The notes under the pieces were generated by a model that saw only the letters and a list, made by a program, of their open reading frames with translations, searched no databases and had not been told where the DNA came from. This document shows, piece after piece, positions 15,539 through 22,574 of a DNA stretch of 64,000 nucleotides (positions are counted from its first letter, which is position 1; each line of letters starts with the position of its first letter). The DNA comes from Actinomycetes bacterium (GTDB taxonomy: Bacteria > Actinomycetota > Acidimicrobiia > Acidimicrobiales > Acidimicrobilacustridaceae), in assembly GCA_029782025.1 (NCBI GenBank), contig JAKOVR010000167.1, positions 1-64,000 of the forward strand, given 5' to 3'. Made by a program: the position numbers and the translations under genes.

Positions 15539-17056
15539 ATGCGTCACCGCCCCCGTTCCCGCTCCCTCGCCGCCGTGCTGGTCGGCCTCGCGCTCACCGC
15601 CGGCAGCGCCTGCTCGTCCTCCTCGCCCGTCACGGCGACGACGCCGAGCACCACGGCGGCGCCCGCCACCTCGACCACCGCGGCCAAGGCCAAGGACGCG
15701 CCCAACCCCGAGAGCGAGAGCAAGGACACCCGGTCCACGCCCCAGAACACGCCCGAGAAGCAGAAGGACCAGGGCAAGGAGCTCACCCCCAACGAGGTGG
15801 TCGAGCTGTCCATCGCGGACATCCAGGCCTTCTGGACCGAGGAGATGCCGGCCGTCTACGGCGTGCCCTACGAGCCGATCACCGGGGGCCTGCACCCCTA
15901 CAGCTCCACCACCGACCCGCCCAAGTGCGGCAACATCCGGCCGTCCTGGCAGGAGGTCGCCGGCAACGCCTTCTACTGCGACAAGAGCGACCTGGTGGCC
16001 TGGGACGAGGAAGGCCTCATCCCCAACCTCAACAACCAGTTCGGCTCCTTCGCCGTGGCCCTGGTCTTCGCCCACGAGTTCGGCCACGCCATCCAGGGCC
16101 GCAACCGCGACCTCGGGAAGCACAAGACCATCATCACCGAGCAGCAGGCCGACTGCTTCGCTGGCGCGTGGACCAAGCACGTGGCCGACGGCAAGAGCCA
16201 GAAGCTCGAGCTCCAGCCCGGGGCCCTCGAGGGCGGCATGGCCGCGCTGATCGACCTGCGCGACCCGCCGGGCGAGATCACCGCGGTGGAGGCCGGCGCC
16301 CACGGCACCGCCTTCGACCGCATCAACGCCTTCCAGACCGGGTTCGACGGCGGCGCGAAGGCGTGCCAGCCCCTCATCGAGACCCCGCTCCCGGTGTCGG
16401 AGGTGCGGTTCTCCGATCCCGAGGAGCGCAGCTCCGGAGGCAACCTCGAGCCCTCGCAGCTGCTCGAGCTCATGCCCCAGCTCCTCAACGACTACTGGAA
16501 GGCCGGGGCGGAGGCCACCGGCCTGAAGTTCGAGCCCATTTCCGACCTGAAGCCCTACGACCGCGGCGACTCGGTCACCTGCAACAACAAGAAGTTGAGC
16601 CCGGAGGCGATCGCCAACGAGATGTTCGTGTGCGTCCCCGACTCCTACGTGGCCTTCGACAAGGCGCTGGCCACCGCCGTCTACAAGAAGATCGGCGACT
16701 GGGGGTTGGCCACGTTGCTGGCCAAGCAGTGGGTGGCCGCCGTCCAGGCCCAGAACGGCGTCGACGACAGCACCCGGGTCGCCCTCCTCGAGGGGGCGTG
16801 CTTCACCGGCTCCTTCAGTCGCGCCGTGGTCGACGGGGTCAACGCCAAGGTCGACGGGCAGGAGGGCACGTTCCACCTCTCGCCCGGCGACCTCGACGAA
16901 GCCGTGATCACCTTCCTCACCTTCAGCGACGTGGGGCAGCCCGGCGACAAGAACGCGGTCACGGCCTTCGAGAAGGTCAAGGTGTTCCGGGGCGGGTTCT
17001 TCGACGGCGAGAAGTCGTGCCTCGCCATCAGCGCCAACGAGACCGGCGGGAAGTAG
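15539..17056 (+). CDS. Lipoprotein with neutral zinc metallopeptidase domain
   Basis: This 505-residue exported lipoprotein has a signal peptide ending in LTAGSAC (Cys25), a Thr/Ala-rich linker to about residue 85, and a peptidase-like domain of the YpfJ/Zn_peptidase family. The metal motif HEFGHAIQGR begins at His179. The sequence EQQADCFAGAW at about residues 201-211 supplies the third-ligand region. A second, similar half starts near LLELMPQLLNDYWKAGAEA (about residue 310) but lacks an HExxH, so the protein looks like a duplicated domain with one active copy. The start is set by GGAGG at 15526-15530, 8 nt before ATG, with a possible -10 TAACCT at 15505. The natural substrate is unknown. 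Confidence 0.8.
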   Translation: MRHRPRSRSLAAVLVGLALTAGSACSSSSPVTATTPSTTAAPATSTTAAKAKDAPNPESESKDTRSTPQNTPEKQKDQGKELTPNEVVELSIADIQAFWTEEMPAVYGVPYEPITGGLHPYSSTTDPPKCGNIRPSWQEVAGNAFYCDKSDLVAWDEEGLIPNLNNQFGSFAVALVFAHEFGHAIQGRNRDLGKHKTIITEQQADCFAGAWTKHVADGKSQKLELQPGALEGGMAALIDLRDPPGEITAVEAGAHGTAFDRINAFQTGFDGGAKACQPLIETPLPVSEVRFSDPEERSSGGNLEPSQLLELMPQLLNDYWKAGAEATGLKFEPISDLKPYDRGDSVTCNNKKLSPEAIANEMFVCVPDSYVAFDKALATAVYKKIGDWGLATLLAKQWVAAVQAQNGVDDSTRVALLEGACFTGSFSRAVVDGVNAKVDGQEGTFHLSPGDLDEAVITFLTFSDVGQPGDKNAVTAFEKVKVFRGGFFDGEKSCLAISANETGGK

Positions 17057-17107
17057 GCGGGGGCCCGGCGGGCCCGGCGGGTCGGGCGGCGCACCCACCC
17101 CCACCGC

Positions 17108-17113
17108 TATCCT
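17108..17113 (+). promoter_or_regulatory. -10 TATCCT, leaderless start of DUF35 gene
   Basis: TATCCT, 7 nt, then ATG 17121; no ribosome-binding site. Confidence 0.55.
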
Positions 17114-17120
17114 GACGTCC

Positions 17121-17546
17121 ATGTCAGCAAACGCCCAGGATCTCCCGCGCTTCGACCTGCCGGAGATCGATGACGAGACGCGACCGTTCTGGGACGCCCT
17201 CCGGGAGGAGCGGCTGCTGCTGCGCCACTGCACGGCGTGCGGGGCGGTGCACCACTACCCGCGGCCGTTCTGCCCCGAGTGCTGGAGTGACGACGTGGAC
17301 TGGGTCGAGGCGTCGGGTCGGGCCACCCTCTACACCCACAGCACCGTCTACATGAACGACCTGCCGCCCTTCGGCGGGCAGGTGCCCTACGTGGCGGCCG
17401 TCGTGGAGCTCGAGGAGGGGCCGCGGATGATGACCCAGGTCGTCGACTGCGCCACCGAGGATCTCTCCCTCGGGATGGCCCTCACCGCGGTGTTCCGACC
17501 CCTGAACGACGACGTGTCGATCGTGGTCTTCCGGCCCGCGGGCTGA
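17121..17546 (+). CDS. DUF35: zinc-ribbon plus OB-fold acyl-CoA-associated protein
   Basis: The 141-residue protein has the N-terminal helix EIDDETRPFWDALREERLLL, a rubredoxin-like zinc ribbon with Cys37, Cys40, Cys51 and Cys54, and an OB-fold ending in DVSIVVFRP. Such proteins partner thiolases, acyl-CoA hydratases or the steroid aldolase Ltp2, and bind the CoA thioester substrate. Normally the partner gene is adjacent; here the neighbours are a zinc-peptidase lipoprotein and an epimerase, so the partner must be elsewhere. It is cytoplasmic. The leaderless-type promoter and the separate downstream promoter-like hexamer suggest it is transcribed alone. Confidence 0.85.
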   Translation: MSANAQDLPRFDLPEIDDETRPFWDALREERLLLRHCTACGAVHHYPRPFCPECWSDDVDWVEASGRATLYTHSTVYMNDLPPFGGQVPYVAAVVELEEGPRMMTQVVDCATEDLSLGMALTAVFRPLNDDVSIVVFRPAG

Positions 17547-17605
17547 GCGTCCGGCCGGCCCCGGGATGCGCCGCCGCGGCGGGCGCGACCGCGCTGCCGG
17601 TGGGG

Positions 17606-17611
17606 CATGAT
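17606..17611 (+). promoter_or_regulatory. -10-like CATGAT before epimerase
   Basis: CATGAT, 6 nt, then ATG 17618. It is a weaker match to TANNNT than most sites here. Confidence 0.3.
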
Positions 17612-17617
17612 GGGCGG

Positions 17618-18604
17618 ATGCTCGTCCTCGTCACCGGCGCCACCGGGTTCCTCGGCAGCCATGTCGCCCGGCACCTCACCGCCCGGGGCGACGACGTGCG
17701 GGTGCTGGTGCGCACCACGAGCGACCGGTCCCGCCTCGACGGTCTCGACCTCCACGAGGCCATCGGCGACGTCACCGACGCCGCCAGCGTGCGCGAAGCC
17801 GTGATCGGCGTCGACGCCGTGGTCCACTGCGCCGCCCTCGTCGAGTTCGGCCCCCGCGACCCGTCCAAGATGGAGGAGGTCAACTTCGGCGGGGCCCGCA
17901 ACGTGCTCGACGCCGCGGCCGAGGCCGGGGCCCGGGCCGTGCACGTGAGCTCGCTGTCGGCCTACGGCCCCACCGAGGCCGGCAAGCCGCCCAAGGACGA
18001 GACATGGTGGCACGCCGACCCGCTGGAGGTGGCCTACGAGCGCACCAAGCGGGCCGGGCACCGCCACGCCCGCGAGCTCGCCGCCGACGGGGCCTCGATC
18101 CGGATCGCCGCGCCCGGTGGGATCTACGGCTTCGGCGACAGCAGCACCATGTCGCAGCTCATCGAGGTCTTCACGAAGTACCCGGTGCCGGTCGGCTACC
18201 TGCCGGAGGTGCGCCAGACCACGGTCAACGTCGACGACTGCGCCGACGCCATCCTCCGGATCCTCGACGCCGACGCGGAGGCCGACGGCGAGGAGTACGT
18301 GGTGGGAGCCGAGGTGGTCACGATCGCCGAGTGGCTCTCGGTCATCTGCCGCGCCGCCGGGCGCCGCCCGCCGTTGGTCAACATGCCGGCGAGCTGGGTG
18401 CGGGCCCTCGGCAAGCCGGGCGGGAAGGTGGCGGGGTGGCTGGGCCAGCCGCCCGAGATGGTGGCCGAGACCGTGGCGGTCGCCACCCACGACTCGGCCT
18501 ACACCGGCCAGAAGCTGCGGGACGAGCTCGAGTGGGAGCCCCGTTCCCTCGAGGAGGGCATGCAGGAGATGGTCGACGCCGTCAAGCACGCCCTCGGCCG
18601 CTGA
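17618..18604 (+). CDS. NAD-dependent epimerase/dehydratase (extended SDR)
   Basis: The 328-residue protein opens with the nucleotide-binding motif VTGATGFLGSHVA (Gly-rich loop at about residues 7-13) and has the catalytic pair Tyr140 and Lys144 in YERTK. VVHCAALVEFG and HVSSLSAYGP are the usual extended-SDR landmarks. It is closest in feel to the dihydroflavonol reductase/3-beta-hydroxysteroid dehydrogenase branch, which oxidises or reduces a hydroxyl on a sugar, steroid or polyketide-like substrate using NAD(P). The substrate cannot be assigned. ATG 17618 is preferred over 17600 because the Rossmann strand begins directly after it. It converges on the nucleotidyltransferase gene across a degraded palindrome. 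Confidence 0.85.
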   Translation: MLVLVTGATGFLGSHVARHLTARGDDVRVLVRTTSDRSRLDGLDLHEAIGDVTDAASVREAVIGVDAVVHCAALVEFGPRDPSKMEEVNFGGARNVLDAAAEAGARAVHVSSLSAYGPTEAGKPPKDETWWHADPLEVAYERTKRAGHRHARELAADGASIRIAAPGGIYGFGDSSTMSQLIEVFTKYPVPVGYLPEVRQTTVNVDDCADAILRILDADAEADGEEYVVGAEVVTIAEWLSVICRAAGRRPPLVNMPASWVRALGKPGGKVAGWLGQPPEMVAETVAVATHDSAYTGQKLRDELEWEPRSLEEGMQEMVDAVKHALGR

Positions 18605-18623
18605 CCGCCCCACCGTCGCTGTT

Positions 18624-18660
18624 CCCGTGGGTGCGAATGGTTCGCGTTCGCGCACTGTGA
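18624..18660. repeat. Degraded GGGTGCG palindrome, copy E6
   Basis: CCCGTGGGTGCGAATGGTTC begins at 18624 and matches the left arm of the 20590 copy with one difference. The right arm is eroded: TTCGCGCACTGTG appears where TTCGCACCCACGG would be expected. It lies 19 bp past the epimerase stop, in the gap between convergent genes. Confidence 0.6.
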
Positions 18661-18693
18661 GGCCGGGGGACATCGGCACGGGCTGAACCTGCG

Positions 18694-19161
18694 TCAGGTG
18701 GTTCCGCTCCTGTCGTCTGTCGCAGCGTCAGCCGATGCCGCCAGAAGCTCGGCCAAGATCGCGTCGGGGTCGTGTACCAACACGCAGCCATCCTGGACGA
18801 CACCAGCCGTGCCGGGGTCGACAGGGTCGGTCGAGGCCCACGACAAGGGAGCGAACCCGAACTCGATCTCGAAACCGGAAGCGAGACGTACCCTCCGCTC
18901 CGTCAGGAAGGGCCCCCATTCCATCCGGCGTACGACGGCGGCTGGCTCCCCGACCGCCTCCTCGATCCAACGATCCGAGCTGAGGTAGTCCACGTTGCAG
19001 TCGGTGAGCACAACGAGGTCGAGGTCGCTGTCCATTGTGGGTTCGTTCCGCGCCCAGGAGCCCACGATCGCGACGGCACGGACGTCGGGACATGACGCGA
19101 CCCAGCGAACGATCGAGTGCTGGACACGGACGCACTCGGCCCGGCGTTCGTCGGTGATCAT
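18694..19161 (-). CDS. Nucleotidyltransferase-domain protein
   Basis: The 155-residue protein carries the minimal nucleotidyltransferase signature: AIVGSWARNEPTMDSDLDLV, with Gly34-Ser35 and Asp46/Asp48 as metal ligands. Proteins of this size occur as MNT toxin-antitoxin components, as antibiotic nucleotidyltransferase-like proteins or as tRNA-modifying-like enzymes. No HEPN partner is adjacent, so a toxin-antitoxin role is not supported. The DNA is visibly less GC-rich than its surroundings and lies beside a DUF222/HNH gene, which points to acquisition. A CAACAT hexamer 7 nt before the start may be the -10. Confidence 0.75.
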   Translation of the reverse strand: MITDERRAECVRVQHSIVRWVASCPDVRAVAIVGSWARNEPTMDSDLDLVVLTDCNVDYLSSDRWIEEAVGEPAAVVRRMEWGPFLTERRVRLASGFEIEFGFAPLSWASTDPVDPGTAGVVQDGCVLVHDPDAILAELLAASADAATDDRSGTT

Positions 19162-19210
19162 GGTCCCGATGTTGCCGGATGGTCAGCGCGGCGTGTCGAC
19201 CTGGCCCCGT

Positions 19211-19232
19211 ACCGGCCCGCGCGCGGGCCGGT
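19211..19232. terminator. 22-bp perfect palindrome downstream of DUF222/HNH gene
   Basis: ACCGGCCCGCG and CGCGGGCCGGT form a perfect, loopless inverted repeat 25 bp beyond the stop of the DUF222/HNH gene. A hairpin terminator is inferred; no T-tract follows. Confidence 0.4.
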
Positions 19233-19257
19233 GCATGCGCAGTGGCGACGACCGGTC

Positions 19258-20514
19258 TCAGGGTGGGGCGGGGCCGGCTCGGGTGCCGGGGGGTGGGTGG
19301 GTGCCGTGGTGTTGGGAGTGGCGTTGGGTGCCGGTGGGGCTGGTGAAGATGAATCGGCCGTTTCCGGTGGGGGTGAGGGTCCAGCCGGGGGCGTGGGCGA
19401 CGCGGCGGTGGTGGTGCCGGCAGAGCAGCGCCATGTTGTTCTCGTCGGTGGTGCCGCCGTGTTCCCAGTGTTCGATGTGGTGCGCATCGCACCATGAAGG
19501 TGGGGCGGTGCAGCCGGGGAAGATGCAGCCGCCGTCGCGGATGGCGAGAGCGATGCGCAGGGTGCGGGTGGCGTAGCGGCGGCTGCGGCCGTAGGCGAGG
19601 GGGACACCGTTCTTGTTGAGGGTGACGCGGGCCCAGGCGGCATCGCAGGCCAGCAGGGAAGCGGAGCGGTCGTCGACTCGTGAGCGGTCGAGGGTGGTGA
19701 CGCTCAGGTCGGTGTCGTGGATGAGGAGGATGGCTTCGCTGCGGGGTTGTTCGTTCGTGTGGCCGTCGCTGGGGGTGTGGGCGGCGCCGTGGCGGATCAG
19801 GTCGATGAGTGCTTCGGCCATGATCACCGAGCGGCTGGGGATGGGGAGGTCGGAGAATTCGGCGTTGTCGCGGGTGTAGGTGTGGAAGAGGGTGTTGGCG
19901 CGGTCGTTGAGGAGGGTGGTGAGGGTGACGGCGTGGTCGCCGGTGAGGGTGCCGTGGATCTGGACGACCCCGTCGAGGAGCGGATCGACGGTGAGCCGGT
20001 TCCGGTCGCTGTCGCGGGCCGGGTCGTGGCCGCCGTCTTGGTCGAGGAGTTCGGCGGCGCCGTGGACGTCGCGGCGCCACACGTCGAACACGGTGCCTTC
20101 CGCGGCGTCGACCAACTGGGGGACGATCTCAGCGAAGTCCTCGGCGATCCGGGGGTTGGCGGCGATGGCCAGGACCGCAGCGTGGTGTTCGCTGATCCGG
20201 CCGTCGATCATGGCGTCGGCGACGCCGGGAAGGCAGCGGCGGAGCTTGACCGCGGTGCGGACCTTGCCCCGGGCGATCTTGGGGGGCAGGTGGGCTTCGC
20301 GGGCGAGCCAGGTGCCGGTGGGCAGGGCGTGTTCGATCTCGGTGGTGCCCCGGGCCTCGAGCTCGGCCAGCAGCGCCGCTTCGGCGGCGGCGAGCGCGGT
20401 CTGGGCGGCTTCGAGGGCGAGGACCCCGGTCTCGAGATGGGCGTCGGTGCACAGCGCGGGATCGACGGCGGCGGCCTTGCGGCACCGCTCGAGCAGATCC
20501 ACCAGATCGTCCAT
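19258..20514 (-). CDS. DUF222 domain HNH endonuclease (13E12 repeat family)
   Basis: The 418-residue protein has an N-terminal DUF222 region, with the helix AAQTALAAAEAALLAELEAR and ARGKVRTAVKLRRCLPGVAD. The C-terminal HNH nuclease domain follows. The HNH core reads CIFPGCTAPPSWCDAHHIEH, followed by W, a Gly-rich loop, ENNMALLCRHHHRRVH-like ligands and a GWTLT strand. It is a member of the actinobacterial 13E12/REP13E12 family, which is present in many copies per genome and is thought to be mobile. The biological role is unsettled. ATG 20514 is supported by TATCCT 7 nt upstream. An in-frame ATG at 20562 would run back through that promoter. The codon bias is weaker than that of the flanking genes. 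Confidence 0.85.
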   Translation of the reverse strand: MDDLVDLLERCRKAAAVDPALCTDAHLETGVLALEAAQTALAAAEAALLAELEARGTTEIEHALPTGTWLAREAHLPPKIARGKVRTAVKLRRCLPGVADAMIDGRISEHHAAVLAIAANPRIAEDFAEIVPQLVDAAEGTVFDVWRRDVHGAAELLDQDGGHDPARDSDRNRLTVDPLLDGVVQIHGTLTGDHAVTLTTLLNDRANTLFHTYTRDNAEFSDLPIPSRSVIMAEALIDLIRHGAAHTPSDGHTNEQPRSEAILLIHDTDLSVTTLDRSRVDDRSASLLACDAAWARVTLNKNGVPLAYGRSRRYATRTLRIALAIRDGGCIFPGCTAPPSWCDAHHIEHWEHGGTTDENNMALLCRHHHRRVAHAPGWTLTPTGNGRFIFTSPTGTQRHSQHHGTHPPPGTRAGPAPP

Positions 20515-20521
20515 ACCCGAC

Positions 20522-20527
20522 AGGATA
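20522..20527 (-). promoter_or_regulatory. -10 TATCCT, leaderless start of DUF222/HNH gene
   Basis: On the minus strand TATCCT stands 7 nt before ATG 20514. Confidence 0.5.
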
Positions 20528-20589
20528 CGAACCCCTTGTGACAGGAAAGCACCTACGAACAAAAGATCGTAGTCCTATCTCCGGAAATG

Positions 20590-20637
20590 CCCGTGGGTGC
20601 GAATTGTTCGCATGCGCGAACAATTCGCACCCACGGG
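20590..20637. repeat. GGGTGCG palindrome, copy E2 (22-bp arms)
   Basis: Arms of 22 bp (20590-20611 and 20616-20637), beginning CCCGTGGGTGCGAATTGTTC, pair perfectly around a 4-nt centre. It lies 23 bp downstream of the molybdopterin oxidoreductase stop and about 60 bp upstream of the DUF222/HNH promoter. The degraded copy at 18624 belongs to the same sequence class. Confidence 0.9.
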
Positions 20638-20660
20638 GAAAGGGGATGGGGGCGGGAGGG

Positions 20661-22346
20661 TCAGGCTTCGACGTTGACGGCGATGGTGTGCCACCCGGTG
20701 GCGCCGTCGGGAGCGGGGGGCGTCTCCTGGCTGGTCTGGGTGGCGCCGGTGCCGTCGGTGGCCCGGACGCGGATCACGTGCTGGCCCGGGGTGGCGTCCC
20801 AGGGGACGAGCCACTGGCGCCAGGTGTTGCCCGACACCACCTCGCCCAACGTCGCCTCCTGCCAGGCGCCCTCGTCGACCTGCACCTCGACCTTGGCGAT
20901 GCCGCGGGTCGGAGCCCACGCCACCCCGGCGATCGGCACCTTCCCGGCCCGCACGGCGGTGCCGGAGCGTGGGACGTCGATGCGGGACTGGGTCTTGATG
21001 GGGCCGAGCTTCGACCAGCCCCGCGGCATCCAGTACCCGTCGAACCCTTCCCACGTGGTGAGCCGGATCTCCTTCAGCCACTTGGTGGCCGACACGTAGC
21101 CGTAGAGCCCGGCGATGATCAGCCGGGCCGGGAACCCGTGGGCGACGGGCAGCGGCTCGCCGTTCATGCCGAGGGCCACGAGGGCGACCCGGTCGCCGTC
21201 GAGGGCCCCGACCGGGAAGCCGGCCGTGAACCCGTCGACCGACACCCCCACGATCTGGCCCGCCTCCTTCTGGACGCCGGCCCGTTCGAGGAGCGACCGG
21301 AGCGGCACCCCCTGCCAGCGGGCGTTGCCGACGAGCGTGTCGCCGATCTCGTTCGACACACAGGCGATCGTGACCGCCTCCTCCGTCTTGGCCATCGAGA
21401 GGAGCTCGTCGTAGCCGATGGTGAAGGGCCGGTCGACGAGGCCGGTGATCGAGAGCGACCAGCCGGCCACGTCGACGTTCGGGGTGAGGATGGCGGTGTC
21501 GATCTTGTAGAAGCGGTCGTTGGGCGTGAAGTACGGACTCAGGCCGTTGACCATCTCGCCGCCCGGGCCCCGCACCGGCTCGAGCGTGGTGGTGGTGCCG
21601 GCCCCGGCGCCTCCGCCCGGGCCGACGTTGGTGGGTCGGGGCAGGGTGATCGACGAGCGGGCGATCTCGACCTCGGACTGGGCGTTGAACCGGCGGCTTC
21701 CGGCCGCGGCCGCGGCGGCGAACGCGGTCGCGGCGCCGGCCCAGCCGAAGAAGGCCCGGCGGGAAGCGGCCGGGCGCCGCGGGTCCTCGAGGGGCGGGGC
21801 CGGCCCGTCCCCCGGCACGGGCGTGCCGGACGAGCGGGCCGGGGCCGGGGCCGGGGTCGATGCCGGTGGGGAGACGGCGGCCAGCCGGGTGAGCGACCGG
21901 AGGCAGGCGAGGCCGGCAGCTGCAGCCGCCGCGGCGGCGACGATGGTGAAGGTGGGGGAGGCGAGGGGATCGGTGGCGCCGCTGGCCCCGCCGATCACGG
22001 CGAATCCGACGAAGAGCGCCACCGGGAGCCACGGCTGGCGGGCCTGGCGCCGGCCGGCCACCGCCCCGAGGGCGAGGCTGATCACCACGATGCCGACGAT
22101 CAGCGCGGCCTTGTCGTTGGTGCCGAACAGGCTGACGGCGAGGTCCTTCAGCACCCCGGCGAAGCGATCGATGAACGACGTGGCCACGCTGGTGACGAGG
22201 GTGTGGTCGGCGCCCCCCATGGCGCTGACCAGCTCGCCCACCCCGAGGGCCAACGCCGCGCTGGCGGCCCCGGCGACCGCCCCGCCGGGCGGGGCGCCGG
22301 CCCGGGGTGCCGTTGCGGGCCGTTCGTCGTCGGGGAGCTCCACCAT
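20661..22346 (-). CDS. Membrane-anchored molybdopterin oxidoreductase (sulfite oxidase/YedY type)
   Basis: The 561-residue protein starts with about four hydrophobic helices (residues 15-140). An RR-containing segment and another hydrophobic stretch follow (SRRAFFGWAGAATAF, about residue 190) that together look like an internal Tat-type anchor. After a Gly/Thr linker comes the molybdopterin fold, where Cys in EEAVTIACVSNEIGD is the likely molybdenum ligand. The C-terminal immunoglobulin-like dimerisation domain (KVPIAGVAWAPTRGIAKVEV) follows. Sulfite oxidase-type enzymes oxidise sulfite or reduce sulfoxides outside the membrane. The fusion to a four-helix membrane module may replace a separate haem partner. 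ATG 22346 is chosen because the preceding in-frame sequence is Arg/Pro-rich and crosses the inverted repeat. Confidence 0.82.
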   Translation of the reverse strand: MVELPDDERPATAPRAGAPPGGAVAGAASAALALGVGELVSAMGGADHTLVTSVATSFIDRFAGVLKDLAVSLFGTNDKAALIVGIVVISLALGAVAGRRQARQPWLPVALFVGFAVIGGASGATDPLASPTFTIVAAAAAAAAGLACLRSLTRLAAVSPPASTPAPAPARSSGTPVPGDGPAPPLEDPRRPAASRRAFFGWAGAATAFAAAAAAGSRRFNAQSEVEIARSSITLPRPTNVGPGGGAGAGTTTTLEPVRGPGGEMVNGLSPYFTPNDRFYKIDTAILTPNVDVAGWSLSITGLVDRPFTIGYDELLSMAKTEEAVTIACVSNEIGDTLVGNARWQGVPLRSLLERAGVQKEAGQIVGVSVDGFTAGFPVGALDGDRVALVALGMNGEPLPVAHGFPARLIIAGLYGYVSATKWLKEIRLTTWEGFDGYWMPRGWSKLGPIKTQSRIDVPRSGTAVRAGKVPIAGVAWAPTRGIAKVEVQVDEGAWQEATLGEVVSGNTWRQWLVPWDATPGQHVIRVRATDGTGATQTSQETPPAPDGATGWHTIAVNVEA

Positions 22347-22424
22347 CGATGTCCCCAACGTCGCCCGCCACCCGAATCGTTCCCGCCGCCGGACCTTCCC
22401 CCGCTCCCGCGGCCCGAACCCCCG

Positions 22425-22473
22425 CGTCTGGATGCGAAAAGGGGGCACATCTGTCGCTCGCTGCATCCAGACG
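22425..22473. repeat. Interrupted inverted repeat CGTCTGGATGC
   Basis: CGTCTGGATGC (22425-22435) pairs with GCATCCAGACG (22463-22473) across a 27-nt spacer that includes GAAAAGGGGG. The TGGATGCGAA core is faintly like the GGGTGCG palindromes, but the copy sits at 5' ends: between the divergent oxidoreductase and desaturase genes. Its role is unknown; a regulator-binding site is possible. Confidence 0.5.
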
Positions 22474-22501
22474 GCGGGAAGGGGCGGGAAGGGGCGGGAA
22501 G
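22473..22501. repeat. Three tandem GGCGGGAAGG units
   Basis: Three consecutive 10-bp units of GGCGGGAAGG lie in the divergent promoter region 70-100 bp upstream of the desaturase start, directly after the interrupted inverted repeat. Confidence 0.7.
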
Positions 22502-22544
22502 TCAGTGGGAGGGTCGGGGACGGGTGACCCACGGCCTATGGTCT

Positions 22545-22558
22545 ACCGACCGGTCGGT
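22545..22558. promoter_or_regulatory. Perfect 14-bp palindrome ACCGACCGGTCGGT (operator candidate)
   Basis: The palindrome lies just upstream of the desaturase -10 (TAGGAT at 22563) and would block polymerase if occupied. Its form resembles TetR-family operators. TetR regulators such as DesT are known to control acyl-CoA desaturases elsewhere; the regulator here is not in the window. Confidence 0.5.
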
Positions 22559-22562
22559 CGGG

Positions 22563-22568
22563 TAGGAT
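22563..22568 (+). promoter_or_regulatory. -10 TAGGAT, leaderless start of desaturase
   Basis: TAGGAT, 6 nt, then GTG 22575; no ribosome-binding site. Confidence 0.55.
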
Positions 22569-22574
22569 CGACGA

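Noticed and set aside
18694-20514. Nucleotidyltransferase gene as half of an MNT-HEPN toxin-antitoxin pair
   Set aside because: No HEPN gene is adjacent; the neighbour is a DUF222/HNH protein with its own promoter.
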